DNA from: Fusobacterium perfoetens
GTDB taxonomy: Bacteria > Fusobacteriota > Fusobacteriia > Fusobacteriales > Fusobacteriaceae
Direction of reading: 5' to 3'
Assembly (NCBI RefSeq): GCF_021531595.1
Contig: NZ_JADYUD010000010.1
Location: 1 to 64,000 of the forward strand
DNA length: 64,000 bases
The notes under the pieces were generated by a model, which was not told where the DNA came from, did not search any database, and saw only the letters and a list, made by a program, of their open reading frames with translations. This document shows positions 44,547-52,430 of this stretch, one piece after another; position 1 is the first letter of the stretch, and each line of letters begins with the position of its first letter. The position numbers were made by a program, and so were the translations under genes.

Positions 44547-45782
44547 ATGTTTAAAATAAGATATAAATCACACCATGATGTGAAAAATGTCATTGAAAAA
44601 ATGATGAAAAGAAAAATTGTAACACCTTTTACTTTTAATAAAGTTTTAAAAGGAAAGCCAGAATCAGAAGAGGGAGGAATATATGTTCATACTCCTTACT
44701 GTGATAAAATTTGTTCTTTTTGCAATATGAACAGAAAACAGATAGATAATGATCTTGATGATTACACAGAGTTTTTATGTAAAGAATTTAAAAAATATGG
44801 AGAGAAAAAATATATAAAAGAAAAAAAGATAACAACTATATTTTTTGGTGGAGGAACACCAACTATATATAAAGCTCATCAGCTTGAAAAAATTCTTTTG
44901 TCTCTAAAAGAAAATTTTAATATTAGTGAAGATTGTGAATTTACTTTTGAAACAACTCTCCATAATCTTACATGGGAAAAATTAGAGATTATGGAAAAAT
45001 ATGGAGTTAATAGAATAAGCATAGGAATACAAACTTTTTCTGATAGAGGAAGAAAACTTTTGAACAGAACATATGATAAAGAATATATTGTATCTAAAAT
45101 AAAAGATATAAGAAAAAAGTTCAAAGGTCTTATATGTATAGATATAATATATAATTATCCTGATCAGACAGATGAAGAAATTATAAATGATGCAGAAACA
45201 GCATGTGAACTTGGAGTAGACAGTATAAGTTTTTATTCACTTATGATTCAAGAAGGATCACAGATTTCAAAAGACAGAGAAGAGAATAAAGTTGTATTTA
45301 AATATAATCTTGTAAGAGATAAAGAGCTTCATGATAAATTTCTTGAAATAGCTCTTTCAAGAGGATATTCTGTTCTTGAGCATACAAAAATTACAAATGG
45401 AAAAGATAAATATAAATATATAAGAAATGTAAATTCTTTTTCAGATCTTATAGCTATAGGTATAGGAGCAGGAGGAAGAATAGAAAACTATGAATTTTTC
45501 CATTTGAATAAACTTATATCTTTTTATGCTTATGATAATGAACTAAAAATGAGAGTAAAAAAATTATCAGGAATTTTACAGTATAAGACTGTAAAACTAG
45601 ATGAAATAAAAGAATTATCAGGTAATTCTTATGAAAATATTTTAAATTTACTTAAGAGATTTGAAAAAGAAGGGTTAATAAAGTTAAATGATAAAATGAT
45701 GGAATATACATTAGATGGAGTATTTTGGGGAAATAGTATTACAGCATGTATTACAGAACAAATGATTAATGATAATAAATAA
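44547..45782 (+). CDS. hmuW: Radical SAM heme-opening enzyme (HmuW/ChuW/HutW-like anaerobilin synthase)
   Basis: 411-residue class C-like radical SAM protein, a paralogue of HemN/HemW. The cluster motif C-x3-C-x2-C is in YCDKICSFCNMNRK at about residue 52; IFFGGGTPT, RISIGIQTFSDRGRKLLNR and the IGIGAGGRIENY segment follow. Members in enterohemorrhagic E. coli (ChuW) and Fusobacterium nucleatum (HmuW) open the heme ring without oxygen, releasing iron. The place behind tonB and before a flavodoxin gene supports this and argues against HemW or coproporphyrinogen oxidase, which do not belong in a TonB operon. Confidence 0.85.
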   Translation: MFKIRYKSHHDVKNVIEKMMKRKIVTPFTFNKVLKGKPESEEGGIYVHTPYCDKICSFCNMNRKQIDNDLDDYTEFLCKEFKKYGEKKYIKEKKITTIFFGGGTPTIYKAHQLEKILLSLKENFNISEDCEFTFETTLHNLTWEKLEIMEKYGVNRISIGIQTFSDRGRKLLNRTYDKEYIVSKIKDIRKKFKGLICIDIIYNYPDQTDEEIINDAETACELGVDSISFYSLMIQEGSQISKDREENKVVFKYNLVRDKELHDKFLEIALSRGYSVLEHTKITNGKDKYKYIRNVNSFSDLIAIGIGAGGRIENYEFFHLNKLISFYAYDNELKMRVKKLSGILQYKTVKLDEIKELSGNSYENILNLLKRFEKEGLIKLNDKMMEYTLDGVFWGNSITACITEQMINDNK

Positions 45783-45800
45783 ATTTAAACAGGAGGTAAA

Positions 45801-46328
45801 ATGTTACAAAAAACATTAGTTACTTATTCTTCTTTAACAGGAAATACAAAAAAGGTAGCAGAAAAAATTTATGAAATAGTAGACGGAGAAAAAGCAATAA
45901 TTTCTCTGAATGAAATTAATAGTGTAAACTATAATGAATATGATAGAATAATCATTGGTTTTTGGGTTGATAAAGGAACTGCTGACAAGAGAACAAGAGA
46001 ATTTATTAAAAAGTTATCAGGAAAAAAAGTTGCATATTTTGGAACTCTTGGGGCAGATCCAGCTTCAGATCACGGTAGAACCGTAAGAGAAAGAGTCTCA
46101 GCATTATGTAATGAAAATAATACTCTTTTTGGAGAATTTCTATGTAGAGGGAAAATAGATCCTAAACTTGTTGAAAAAATGGGAAAATTTCCTTTAAAAC
46201 TAATTCATCCTTTAACTCCTGAAAGACTTCAAAGAATAGAAGATGCAAAGCCTCATCCAAATGAAAAAGATTTTCAGGAAGCACAAAATTATTTTATGAA
46301 GATTTTAAAACTAAATTTGAAAAAATAA
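45801..46328 (+). CDS. hmuF: Flavodoxin-family protein (HmuF-like)
   Basis: 175-residue flavodoxin. The FMN phosphate loop is TYSSLTGNTKKVAEKIYE at residues 7-24, and ATFGTLGAD-type (here YFGTLGADPASDHG) forms the third FMN loop. In F. nucleatum a flavodoxin of this kind encoded with HmuW supplies electrons, and binds heme and reduces anaerobilin. It is 18 bp behind hmuW and ends the operon at a terminator. Confidence 0.75.
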   Translation: MLQKTLVTYSSLTGNTKKVAEKIYEIVDGEKAIISLNEINSVNYNEYDRIIIGFWVDKGTADKRTREFIKKLSGKKVAYFGTLGADPASDHGRTVRERVSALCNENNTLFGEFLCRGKIDPKLVEKMGKFPLKLIHPLTPERLQRIEDAKPHPNEKDFQEAQNYFMKILKLNLKK

Positions 46329-46356
46329 AAAGCAGAGATTTTTCTCTGCTTTTTCT
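46329..46356. terminator. Terminator of the heme operon, also usable by the tRNA
   Basis: AGCAGAGA (46331-46338) pairs with TCTCTGCT (46343-46350), flanked by A and T runs on both sides. Confidence 0.9.
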
Positions 46357-46400
46357 ATTTATATATTTTAGAAAATAGCTTCTAAAATAATATTTTCAAA

Positions 46401-46488
46401 TGGTGCCTAGAGCCGGAATCGAACCGGCACGGTACTAAGTACCACGGGATTTTAAGTCCCGTGCGTCTACCTGTTCCGCCATCCAGGC
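46401..46488 (-). tRNA. tRNA-Leu (UAA)
   Basis: Read on the minus strand: acceptor GCCTGGA / TCTAGGC, a D-arm, an anticodon stem GGGA-CTTAAAA-TCCC with anticodon TAA, a long variable arm (GTGGTACTTAGTACCGT region) typical of class II tRNA-Leu, and a T-arm CCGGTTCGAATCCGG. The 3' CCA is encoded. Confidence 0.97.
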
Positions 46489-46549
46489 AATTTGCTTTAT
46501 GCTCAATTATAATATAACAATTTTTTTATTTTGTCAATAAATTTTTATA

Positions 46550-47947
46550 TTATTTTGAGAAAGCTTTTGCTCTTACTTTTTCAATTTCATCAGCGTATTT
46601 AGGCATAGAATCTCCAAGTCTTCTGTTTCCATCTTCAGTTACAAGATAATCTCCTTCGTATCTCATTCCACCAAAGTCAAGATAACTTTCAAGAATATCA
46701 TAGTTAATAAATTCAGTAAATTTATTTTCAGATTTCCATTTAGAAATAAGTTCAGGAATAAAATATATTCCAGGTTCAACAGTAAAAACAAATCCAGGTT
46801 CTAAAATTCTTCCTAATCTCAAAGAACTTAAACCAAATTGTGTGCTTTTTTCTTTTCCATTATAACCAACAATAGGCTCTCCTATATTTTCCATATCATG
46901 AACATCAAGTCCCATCATATGTCCAAGTCCATGAGGCATGAAAAGAGCATGAACACCTTCCCTAACAATTTCATCGGCATTTCCTTTTAATATTCCTCTT
47001 GAAATCATTCCTTCAGCAAGTACTTTGCAGACAGCAAGATGTACATCCATATAAGTTATTCCTGGTTTTATTAATTCTTCAGCCTTATCAAACATGGCAA
47101 TTAAAAGATTATAAATATCTCTTTGTTTTTCAGAGAATTTTCCTGAAACAGGATGAGTTGTTGTCATATCTCCACAATATCCATTTTCAAGTCTTGCACC
47201 AGCATCAATAAGTAAAAGATCTCCTTCTTTTATTTTATTTCCATGATAATGATTGTGAAGTGTTTGTCCATTTATACTGCAGATAGTTGGAAAAGATAGA
47301 CCACAATTTTGACTTTTTGCTACATTTTCAAGAAGAGCAGCTATTTCGTATTCCATCATTCCTGGTTTAATATATTCCATAGCAGTAAGATGCATTTTTC
47401 TAGTAACATTTACAGCTTTTTCAATTTCCTTTATTTCTTCATCAGATTTTATATTTCTTTGATCAGCAACAGCAAAACATAAATCTTGAGAAACATATTT
47501 ATTAATATCGTTAGGAGAAATATTTAACCAATCAGCCATTTTTATCATAATGCTATGTCTATATTGAGGAATATAATGTATTGTTTTTTTATTTTTCTGT
47601 GCATTTGAAATAAATTCAGGAAGCTCTTTTAAGCATTTTAGTTCTGTTATTCCAACAGTTTTACACTGTTCCTTAAGAGTGATTTGAGGTCCCATCCATA
47701 TAATTTCATCCATAGTAAGTTCGTTTCCAAAAATATATTCTTTGTTATTATCAATGTCAATTAGACCAAAAAGATTTTCTCTATTAAGGCCAAAGTAATA
47801 AAGGAATGTAGAATCTTGCATAAAAGGATAAGTATTGTCTTCACAATTCATAGGAGAAAGATCATTTCCACATATTAGAATAATTCCACTTTTAACTTTT
47901 TCTTTTAATATTTTTCTTCTTTCAATGTATATATCTTTTGTAAACAT
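46550..47947 (-). CDS. pepP: M24-family Xaa-Pro aminopeptidase
   Basis: 465-residue creatinase-fold metallopeptidase that removes N-terminal residues before proline. Metal ligands lie in LLIDAGARLENGYCGDMTT (two Asp), HGLGHMMGLDVHD (His) and FTVEPGIYF (Glu), with a fifth in the RYEGDYLV segment (GGMRYEGD). The N-terminal creatinase-like domain covers about residues 1-170. I use the ATG at 47947, since the GTG at 47956 overlaps the AAGAGG ribosome binding site. That site lies in one arm of an inverted repeat (47957-47987). Confidence 0.92.
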   Translation of the reverse strand: MFTKDIYIERRKILKEKVKSGIILICGNDLSPMNCEDNTYPFMQDSTFLYYFGLNRENLFGLIDIDNNKEYIFGNELTMDEIIWMGPQITLKEQCKTVGITELKCLKELPEFISNAQKNKKTIHYIPQYRHSIMIKMADWLNISPNDINKYVSQDLCFAVADQRNIKSDEEIKEIEKAVNVTRKMHLTAMEYIKPGMMEYEIAALLENVAKSQNCGLSFPTICSINGQTLHNHYHGNKIKEGDLLLIDAGARLENGYCGDMTTTHPVSGKFSEKQRDIYNLLIAMFDKAEELIKPGITYMDVHLAVCKVLAEGMISRGILKGNADEIVREGVHALFMPHGLGHMMGLDVHDMENIGEPIVGYNGKEKSTQFGLSSLRLGRILEPGFVFTVEPGIYFIPELISKWKSENKFTEFINYDILESYLDFGGMRYEGDYLVTEDGNRRLGDSMPKYADEIEKVRAKAFSK

Positions 47948-47956
47948 GTCTGTCAC

Positions 47957-47987
47957 CTCTTAAATGATATAATTTATGATTTAAGAG
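47957..47987 (-). promoter_or_regulatory. Inverted repeat covering the pepP ribosome binding site
   Basis: CTCTTAAAT (47957-47965) and ATTTAAGAG (47979-47987) form a perfect 9-bp repeat; on the minus strand the second arm read contains the AAGAG part of the ribosome binding site. It may be an RNA hairpin that hides the site or a DNA operator. Confidence 0.45.
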
Positions 47988-48060
47988 TATTACAAAATAA
48001 AATGAAAGTCAAATTTATTTAATATATTTTTAAAATAAATTTTTATTTTTCTGACTGGAC

Positions 48061-48089
48061 TTGGAAAATAGATAAAATGATGATATTAT
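48061..48089 (+). promoter_or_regulatory. Promoter of the sulfatase-maturase gene
   Basis: TTGGAA (48061-48066), 17 bp, TATTAT (48084-48089). Confidence 0.55.
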
Positions 48090-48130
48090 AAAAGATAAGC
48101 AGTAAAAAAGAAGTATAATTAGGGGGCATA

Positions 48131-49270
48131 ATGAGAAATTTAAATCTTTTAATAAAGCCAGCGTCAAGTACTTGTAATCTTCGTTGCAGATATTGTTTTT
48201 ATTATGATGTAGCTGATAACAGAGAAGTAAAAAATTATGGAATTATGAATGATAGAACTTTAGAAAATATGGTCAAAAAAGTTTTTGAAGATGTAGAATA
48301 TTCAGCAAATTTTGCTTTTCAAGGGGGAGAACCTACAGCAGCAGGATTGGAATACTTTGAAAAATTTCATAAATTAGTTGAGAAGTATAATACCAAAAAT
48401 ATTATTGTAAACTTTTCACTTCAGACAAATGGAACACTTCTTAATAAAAAGTGGCTGGAATTATTTAAAAAATATAATTATTTGATAGGTCTTTCTTTAG
48501 ATGGAAATAAAGATATACATGACACATTCAGAATAGACAGCAAGGGAGAAGGAACTTTTTCAAAAGTATTAAAAGCTACTAAAATGCTTAAGAAAGCAGA
48601 TGTAGATTTTAACATTTTATGTGTAGTAAATAAGCTTACTGCTCAAAATGGAAAACTTGTATATAATTTTTTAAGAAATAATGGATTCAGGTATTATCAA
48701 TTTATACCATGTCTTGACAGTTTAAGCTACTCAGAAGAAAAAGACTATACTCTTACAGCTTCAGATTATGGAAAATTTTTAGATGAAACTTTTAATCTTT
48801 GGTATGAGGATATTATGTCAGGAAAAAGGATAAGTGTAAGACATTTTGATAACTATATAAAAATCCTTTTAGGTGAAGAACCAGAAGCTTGTGATATGGT
48901 TGGACACTGCAATATGAATGCTGTTCTTGAGTCTGATGGAAGTATGTATCCTTGTGATTTCTATGTTCTTGATGAATATAAGGTAGGAAATATAAATGAC
49001 AGTAGTTTCATAGAACTATTTAAAAGTGATAAGGAAATGGCTTTCTTAAATTCATCACTTGCTGTGGATAAAAAATGCAGAGTGTGCAGATATTTCAGAA
49101 TATGTCGTGGTGGATGTAGAAGACATAAAGAGATAGTAGAAGATGGATTACTTGAAAATAGATTTTGTGAAAGTTATAAATATTTTTTTGAAAGAAATAT
49201 AGAAAAAATGATGCAGGTGGCAGAATATATTATAAAAATAAGAAAAGAAAATTTTTTAAAAAATAAGTAA
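48131..49270 (+). CDS. Anaerobic sulfatase-maturating enzyme-like radical SAM/SPASM protein
   Basis: 379-residue protein. The radical SAM motif C-x3-C-x2-C is in CNLRCRYCFYYDVA (about residues 15-28); GGEPT follows, and a C-terminal SPASM domain carries the cysteines CDMVGHCNM, YPCDFYVLDE and CRVCRYFRICRGGCRRH. Such enzymes turn an active-site Cys or Ser of sulfatases into formylglycine without oxygen. No sulfatase is encoded nearby, so it must act on a distant one or on another peptide. Confidence 0.88.
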   Translation: MRNLNLLIKPASSTCNLRCRYCFYYDVADNREVKNYGIMNDRTLENMVKKVFEDVEYSANFAFQGGEPTAAGLEYFEKFHKLVEKYNTKNIIVNFSLQTNGTLLNKKWLELFKKYNYLIGLSLDGNKDIHDTFRIDSKGEGTFSKVLKATKMLKKADVDFNILCVVNKLTAQNGKLVYNFLRNNGFRYYQFIPCLDSLSYSEEKDYTLTASDYGKFLDETFNLWYEDIMSGKRISVRHFDNYIKILLGEEPEACDMVGHCNMNAVLESDGSMYPCDFYVLDEYKVGNINDSSFIELFKSDKEMAFLNSSLAVDKKCRVCRYFRICRGGCRRHKEIVEDGLLENRFCESYKYFFERNIEKMMQVAEYIIKIRKENFLKNK

Positions 49271-49275
49271 TTAAT

Positions 49276-49312
49276 AAAGGGCTATGAAAGATAAGTTTCA
49301 TAAGCCCTTTTG
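49276..49312. terminator. Bidirectional terminator between the maturase and the Tyr/Gly protein genes
   Basis: AAAGGGCT-ATGAAA pairs with TTTCAT-AAGCCCTTT (one bulged base). Confidence 0.88.
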
Positions 49313-49323
49313 TATATTATATT

Positions 49324-49563
49324 TTATAAGTTTTCAGGAAAATCATTTTCATCAAGATCATTTATTTTTATATTTTCATTTCTTTCATAACTTCCGTCTC
49401 CTCCATAACCATATTTTTTCTTAATATTATTTTTACTATTTTTTAAATACATTTTTTTATGCTCTGTATAAAAAAGTTTTATATCTTTAATTTCATTTCC
49501 GCTTTTATCATAAAATTTTCCATTTTCAAAATAAGAGCCATATCCATAGTTTTTTTTAGTCAT
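49324..49563 (-). CDS. Small Tyr/Gly/Asn-rich protein of unknown function
   Basis: 79 residues, very polar and Lys/Asn-rich. Two related segments are seen: YGYGSYFENGKFYDKSG near the N terminus and YGYGGDGSYERNENIK near the C terminus. No signal peptide, membrane segment or known domain. It has its own promoter (49603-49630), an AAAGGTAG site and a terminator. I cannot assign a function; the first segment resembles the toxin-antidote-like MORN/WG tyrosine repeats only loosely. Confidence 0.6.
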   Translation of the reverse strand: MTKKNYGYGSYFENGKFYDKSGNEIKDIKLFYTEHKKMYLKNSKNNIKKKYGYGGDGSYERNENIKINDLDENDFPENL

Positions 49564-49602
49564 AAAATCACTACCTTTTATTTTTAATATATGTTCTATT
49601 TT

Positions 49603-49630
49603 ATTATAGTGGTTTTAAGGAAAAAGTCAA
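49603..49630 (-). promoter_or_regulatory. Promoter of the Tyr/Gly protein gene
   Basis: Minus strand: TTGACT (49630-49625), 16 bp, TATAAT (49608-49603). It starts right after the sRNA terminator, so the small gene does not depend on the upstream RNA's promoter. Confidence 0.6.
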
Positions 49631-49635
49631 AAATT

Positions 49636-49759
49636 TTTAAACAGAAAAAGCCGTCCTTTCACTCTGCAAAGAAAGCCGGCTTTTTCTGTTATTTTTTAAA
49701 GTTTAGGGTAGGAATCAAGGCTGTTCATCACCACTTGCCTTGAAATAGAAATTAATCTT
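49636..49759 (-). ncRNA. Candidate small RNA
   Basis: About 125 nt on the minus strand, from a near-consensus promoter to a terminator (AACAGAAAAAGCCG at 49640-49653 paired with CGGCTTTTTCTGTT at 49677-49690). A second stem, TCAAGGC / GCCTTGA (minus strand), closes a 15-base loop AAGTGGTGATGAACA. The RNA also contains a possible 10-codon ORF (MNSLDSYPKL) starting in that loop with AAGG nine bases upstream, so a leader peptide or a dual-function RNA is possible. It is not tmRNA, SRP RNA, RNase P RNA or any riboswitch I know. Confidence 0.6.
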
Positions 49760-49765
49760 GAATTA

Positions 49766-49794
49766 ATAATATCATAAAATATTTTGAATGTCAA
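49766..49794 (-). promoter_or_regulatory. Promoter of the small RNA at 49.7 kb
   Basis: Minus strand: TTGACA (49794-49789), exactly 17 bp, TATTAT (49771-49766). Confidence 0.7.
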
Positions 49795-49878
49795 ATATAT
49801 TTTTAAAAATATTTTATTAATAGTCTTTTTATAGATAAATTCAGTCTAAATATTAAGAATAAAAAAATTTAAAAATCA

Positions 49879-49907
49879 TTGTATAAAATAGTGTTTTAGT
49901 ATATAAT
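49879..49907 (+). promoter_or_regulatory. Promoter of the NADH oxidase-type gene
   Basis: TTGTAT (49879-49884), 17 bp, TATAAT (49902-49907), then AGGAGG before the start at 49941. Confidence 0.65.
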
Positions 49908-49940
49908 TAAAGTATAAAGAAATAGGAGGTAAAGAAAGTT

Positions 49941-51272
49941 ATGAGTAAAATAGTAGTTGTAGGGGCAAATCACGCAGGAACAGCTGCAATTAACACAATT
50001 CTTGACAATTATAAAGGGAATGAAGTAGTTGTTTTTGATAGAAATTCTAATATTAGTTTTTTAGGGTGTGGAATGGCATTATGGATAGGAAATCAAATAG
50101 ATGGACCAGAGGGACTTTTTTATTCTTCAAAGGAAAAATTAGAAGCTAAAGGTGCAGTAATCCATATGGAAACTGACATTGAGAAAATAGATTTTGATAA
50201 TAAAATAGTGTATGCAGTAACAAAAGAAGGAAAGCATATAGAGGAAACTTATGATAAAATTATTTTAGCTACAGGTTCTCTTCCAATAGTTCCAAATATT
50301 CCAGGTAAAGATTTAGAAAATGTTCAATTTGTAAAGTTATATCAAGATGCAGCTTCAGTAATTGAAAAATTAAAGCATAAAGAAATAGAAAATATAACAG
50401 TAGTAGGAGCAGGATATATAGGAGTAGAACTTGCAGAAGCTTTTGAGCGTCATGGAAAAAAAGTAACTCTTATAGATTCAGCTGAAACTTGTCTACCAAA
50501 TTATTATGATGAAGAATTTACAGAAATGATGAAGAATAATTTAAAATCTCATAATATAAATCTTCAATTTGGACAGCTAGTAAAGGAAATAAAAGGAAAT
50601 GGAAAAGTAGAAGAAGTTGTTACAGATAAAGGAACATATAAGTCAGATATGGTAATTCTTGCAATAGGATTTAAACCTAATAATGCTCTTGGAAAAGATA
50701 AACTTGAACTATATAAAAATGGAGCATATAAAGTTGACTTGAAACAAGAAACAAGTATTAAAGATGTTTATGCAATAGGAGATTGTGCAACAGTATTTGA
50801 CAATTCTATTCATGAGACAAACTATATAGCTCTTGCAACAAATGCAGTTCGTTCAGGGGTTGTAGCAGCTCATAATATTTGTGGTACAGAAATAGAATCA
50901 GAAGGTGTACAGGGATCTAATGGGATTTCTATCTATGGTCTTAATATGGTTTCAACAGGTTTAACTTTGAAAAAAGCAAAATTATTAGGTATGAATGCTG
51001 TTGCAACAGATTATGAAGACCTTCAGAAGCCTGCATTTATTAAGAAAAATAATCCTGTAAAAATAAGAATAGTTTATGATTTTGATACTAGAAAAATATT
51101 AGGAGCTCAAATGGCTTCAAAAGAAGATATTTCTATGGGAATTCATATGTTCTCACTAGCTATTCAAGAAGGAGTGACAATTGATAAATTAAAACTTTTA
51201 GATATTTTATTCCTTCCACATTTTAATCAACCATATAATTATATAACAATGGCTGCATTAACAGCGAAATAA
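49941..51272 (+). CDS. NADH oxidase / CoA-disulfide reductase family flavoprotein
   Basis: 443-residue pyridine nucleotide-disulfide oxidoreductase. FAD-binding [13 protein letters not shown] at the N terminus, the redox-active single Cys in [12 protein letters not shown] (about residue 43), NAD-binding [15 protein letters not shown] (about 155), the second FAD motif [10 protein letters not shown] and the C-terminal dimerisation domain are present. Water-forming NADH oxidase of lactic acid bacteria and CoA-disulfide reductase share these features. In an anaerobe it would detoxify traces of oxygen. Monocistronic. Confidence 0.9.
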   Translation: MSKIVVVGANHAGTAAINTILDNYKGNEVVVFDRNSNISFLGCGMALWIGNQIDGPEGLFYSSKEKLEAKGAVIHMETDIEKIDFDNKIVYAVTKEGKHIEETYDKIILATGSLPIVPNIPGKDLENVQFVKLYQDAASVIEKLKHKEIENITVVGAGYIGVELAEAFERHGKKVTLIDSAETCLPNYYDEEFTEMMKNNLKSHNINLQFGQLVKEIKGNGKVEEVVTDKGTYKSDMVILAIGFKPNNALGKDKLELYKNGAYKVDLKQETSIKDVYAIGDCATVFDNSIHETNYIALATNAVRSGVVAAHNICGTEIESEGVQGSNGISIYGLNMVSTGLTLKKAKLLGMNAVATDYEDLQKPAFIKKNNPVKIRIVYDFDTRKILGAQMASKEDISMGIHMFSLAIQEGVTIDKLKLLDILFLPHFNQPYNYITMAALTAK

Positions 51273-51354
51273 AAATTAGAAAATATTTTATAATAAGAAC
51301 TGGCATGAAATAAATAAAGTTAGTTGATTTTAAAAAATGATATTTAATTATAAA

Positions 51355-51398
51355 AAGGATTGATTTCTATATTTATAGAAGTTAATCCTTTTAATTTT
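51355..51398 (+). terminator. Terminator after the NADH oxidase-type gene
   Basis: AAGGATTGATTTCTATA pairs with TATAGAAGTTAATCCTT, then TTTAATTTT. The outer arms match the hairpin at 35823-35859. Confidence 0.85.
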
Positions 51399-51500
51399 AT
51401 CAATTTTTTATTTTTTTTACACTATCTTTACAAAAGTTATATGCTCTTATTACACATTGATTTTATCATATATTAAAAAGTATGAGGAGGAATGTGTGTT

Positions 51501-52430
51501 ATGGATTATGGTGTAATAGATTTGGGATCTAATACAATAAGATTATCTGTATTTAGATATGAAGAGGGAAAAATAAGACTTGTTCAGAACAAAAAAACAA
51601 TAGCAGGTCTAGCATCTTGTATAAAAGATGGTGGCCTTACAGAAATTGGTGTTGTGAGAGCTTGTATGGCTTTAAATAGATATAAAGCAATTTTAGAGGA
51701 ACAAAAAATAGAAAAATATTCTGTATTTGCAACAGCTTCTCTTAGAAATATTAATAATAGAGAAATAGTTTTAAATGAGATAAAAGAAAGAACAGGAATT
51801 GTTCCTGAAATACTTTTTGGTGATGAAGAAGCAAGACTTGATTTTATAGGTGTAAAAAATGGTTCTGAATTAACAAGAGGTGTTCTTATAGATATTGGAG
51901 GAGGAAGTACAGAGCTTGTCTTATTTGAAAATGGTGAAATAAAAAGGCTAGCAAGTATACCTATAGGGGCTTTAAATCTTCAAAATAAATCAACAAAAGG
52001 AATTATTCCAACAGACAGAGAAATAAGAAAAATGAGAAAAATTATAAACAAAGCAATAGATGAACTTCAATGGGATTTTGAAAGTGATTATGAAACAATG
52101 TATGCAGTTGGAGGAACTTCAAGGGCAGCTCTTGAGATAGCAAAAGAATTATTTAGAATTTCTTCTGAGGAAAAATCTTTTAATAAAGAAAATGTTAAAG
52201 ATATTGTAAATAAACTTAGAAGTTCTGATCCTAAAGAATATAAACCTATATATAAAATAAATCCTGAGCGTATTTTTTCTCTTGCAGGTGGACTTGTAAT
52301 TTTAAATGAAGTAGTAAAAAGATTTGGTTGTGAAATAATAAATATAAGCAAAAATGGCATAAGAGAAGGATATTTTATAGATAGAATTTTAAGTAAAATA
52401 AATAATAAGGCGGAAAATAATGAAAATTAA
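51501..52430 (+). CDS. ppx: Ppx/GppA-family exopolyphosphatase
   Basis: 309-residue ASKHA-fold phosphatase acting on polyphosphate or pppGpp. Phosphate-binding GVIDLGSNTIRLSVF at the start, DIGGGSTELVLFENG in the middle and AVGGTSRAALEIA later. It is shorter than E. coli Ppx (about 510) and lacks the C-terminal HD-like domain, as in many short family members. The ATG at 51501 is 10 bases from GAGGAGG; an ATG at 51492 is too close. Its end overlaps ppk by 11 bp. Confidence 0.9.
   Translation: MDYGVIDLGSNTIRLSVFRYEEGKIRLVQNKKTIAGLASCIKDGGLTEIGVVRACMALNRYKAILEEQKIEKYSVFATASLRNINNREIVLNEIKERTGIVPEILFGDEEARLDFIGVKNGSELTRGVLIDIGGGSTELVLFENGEIKRLASIPIGALNLQNKSTKGIIPTDREIRKMRKIINKAIDELQWDFESDYETMYAVGGTSRAALEIAKELFRISSEEKSFNKENVKDIVNKLRSSDPKEYKPIYKINPERIFSLAGGLVILNEVVKRFGCEIINISKNGIREGYFIDRILSKINNKAENNEN

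Noticed and set aside
49690-49740. Fluoride riboswitch at the 49.7 kb RNA because of GATGA and CCTACCC words
   Set aside because: The stem order does not fit: the stem between the two conserved strands is missing and the loop cannot pair with the 3' strand.
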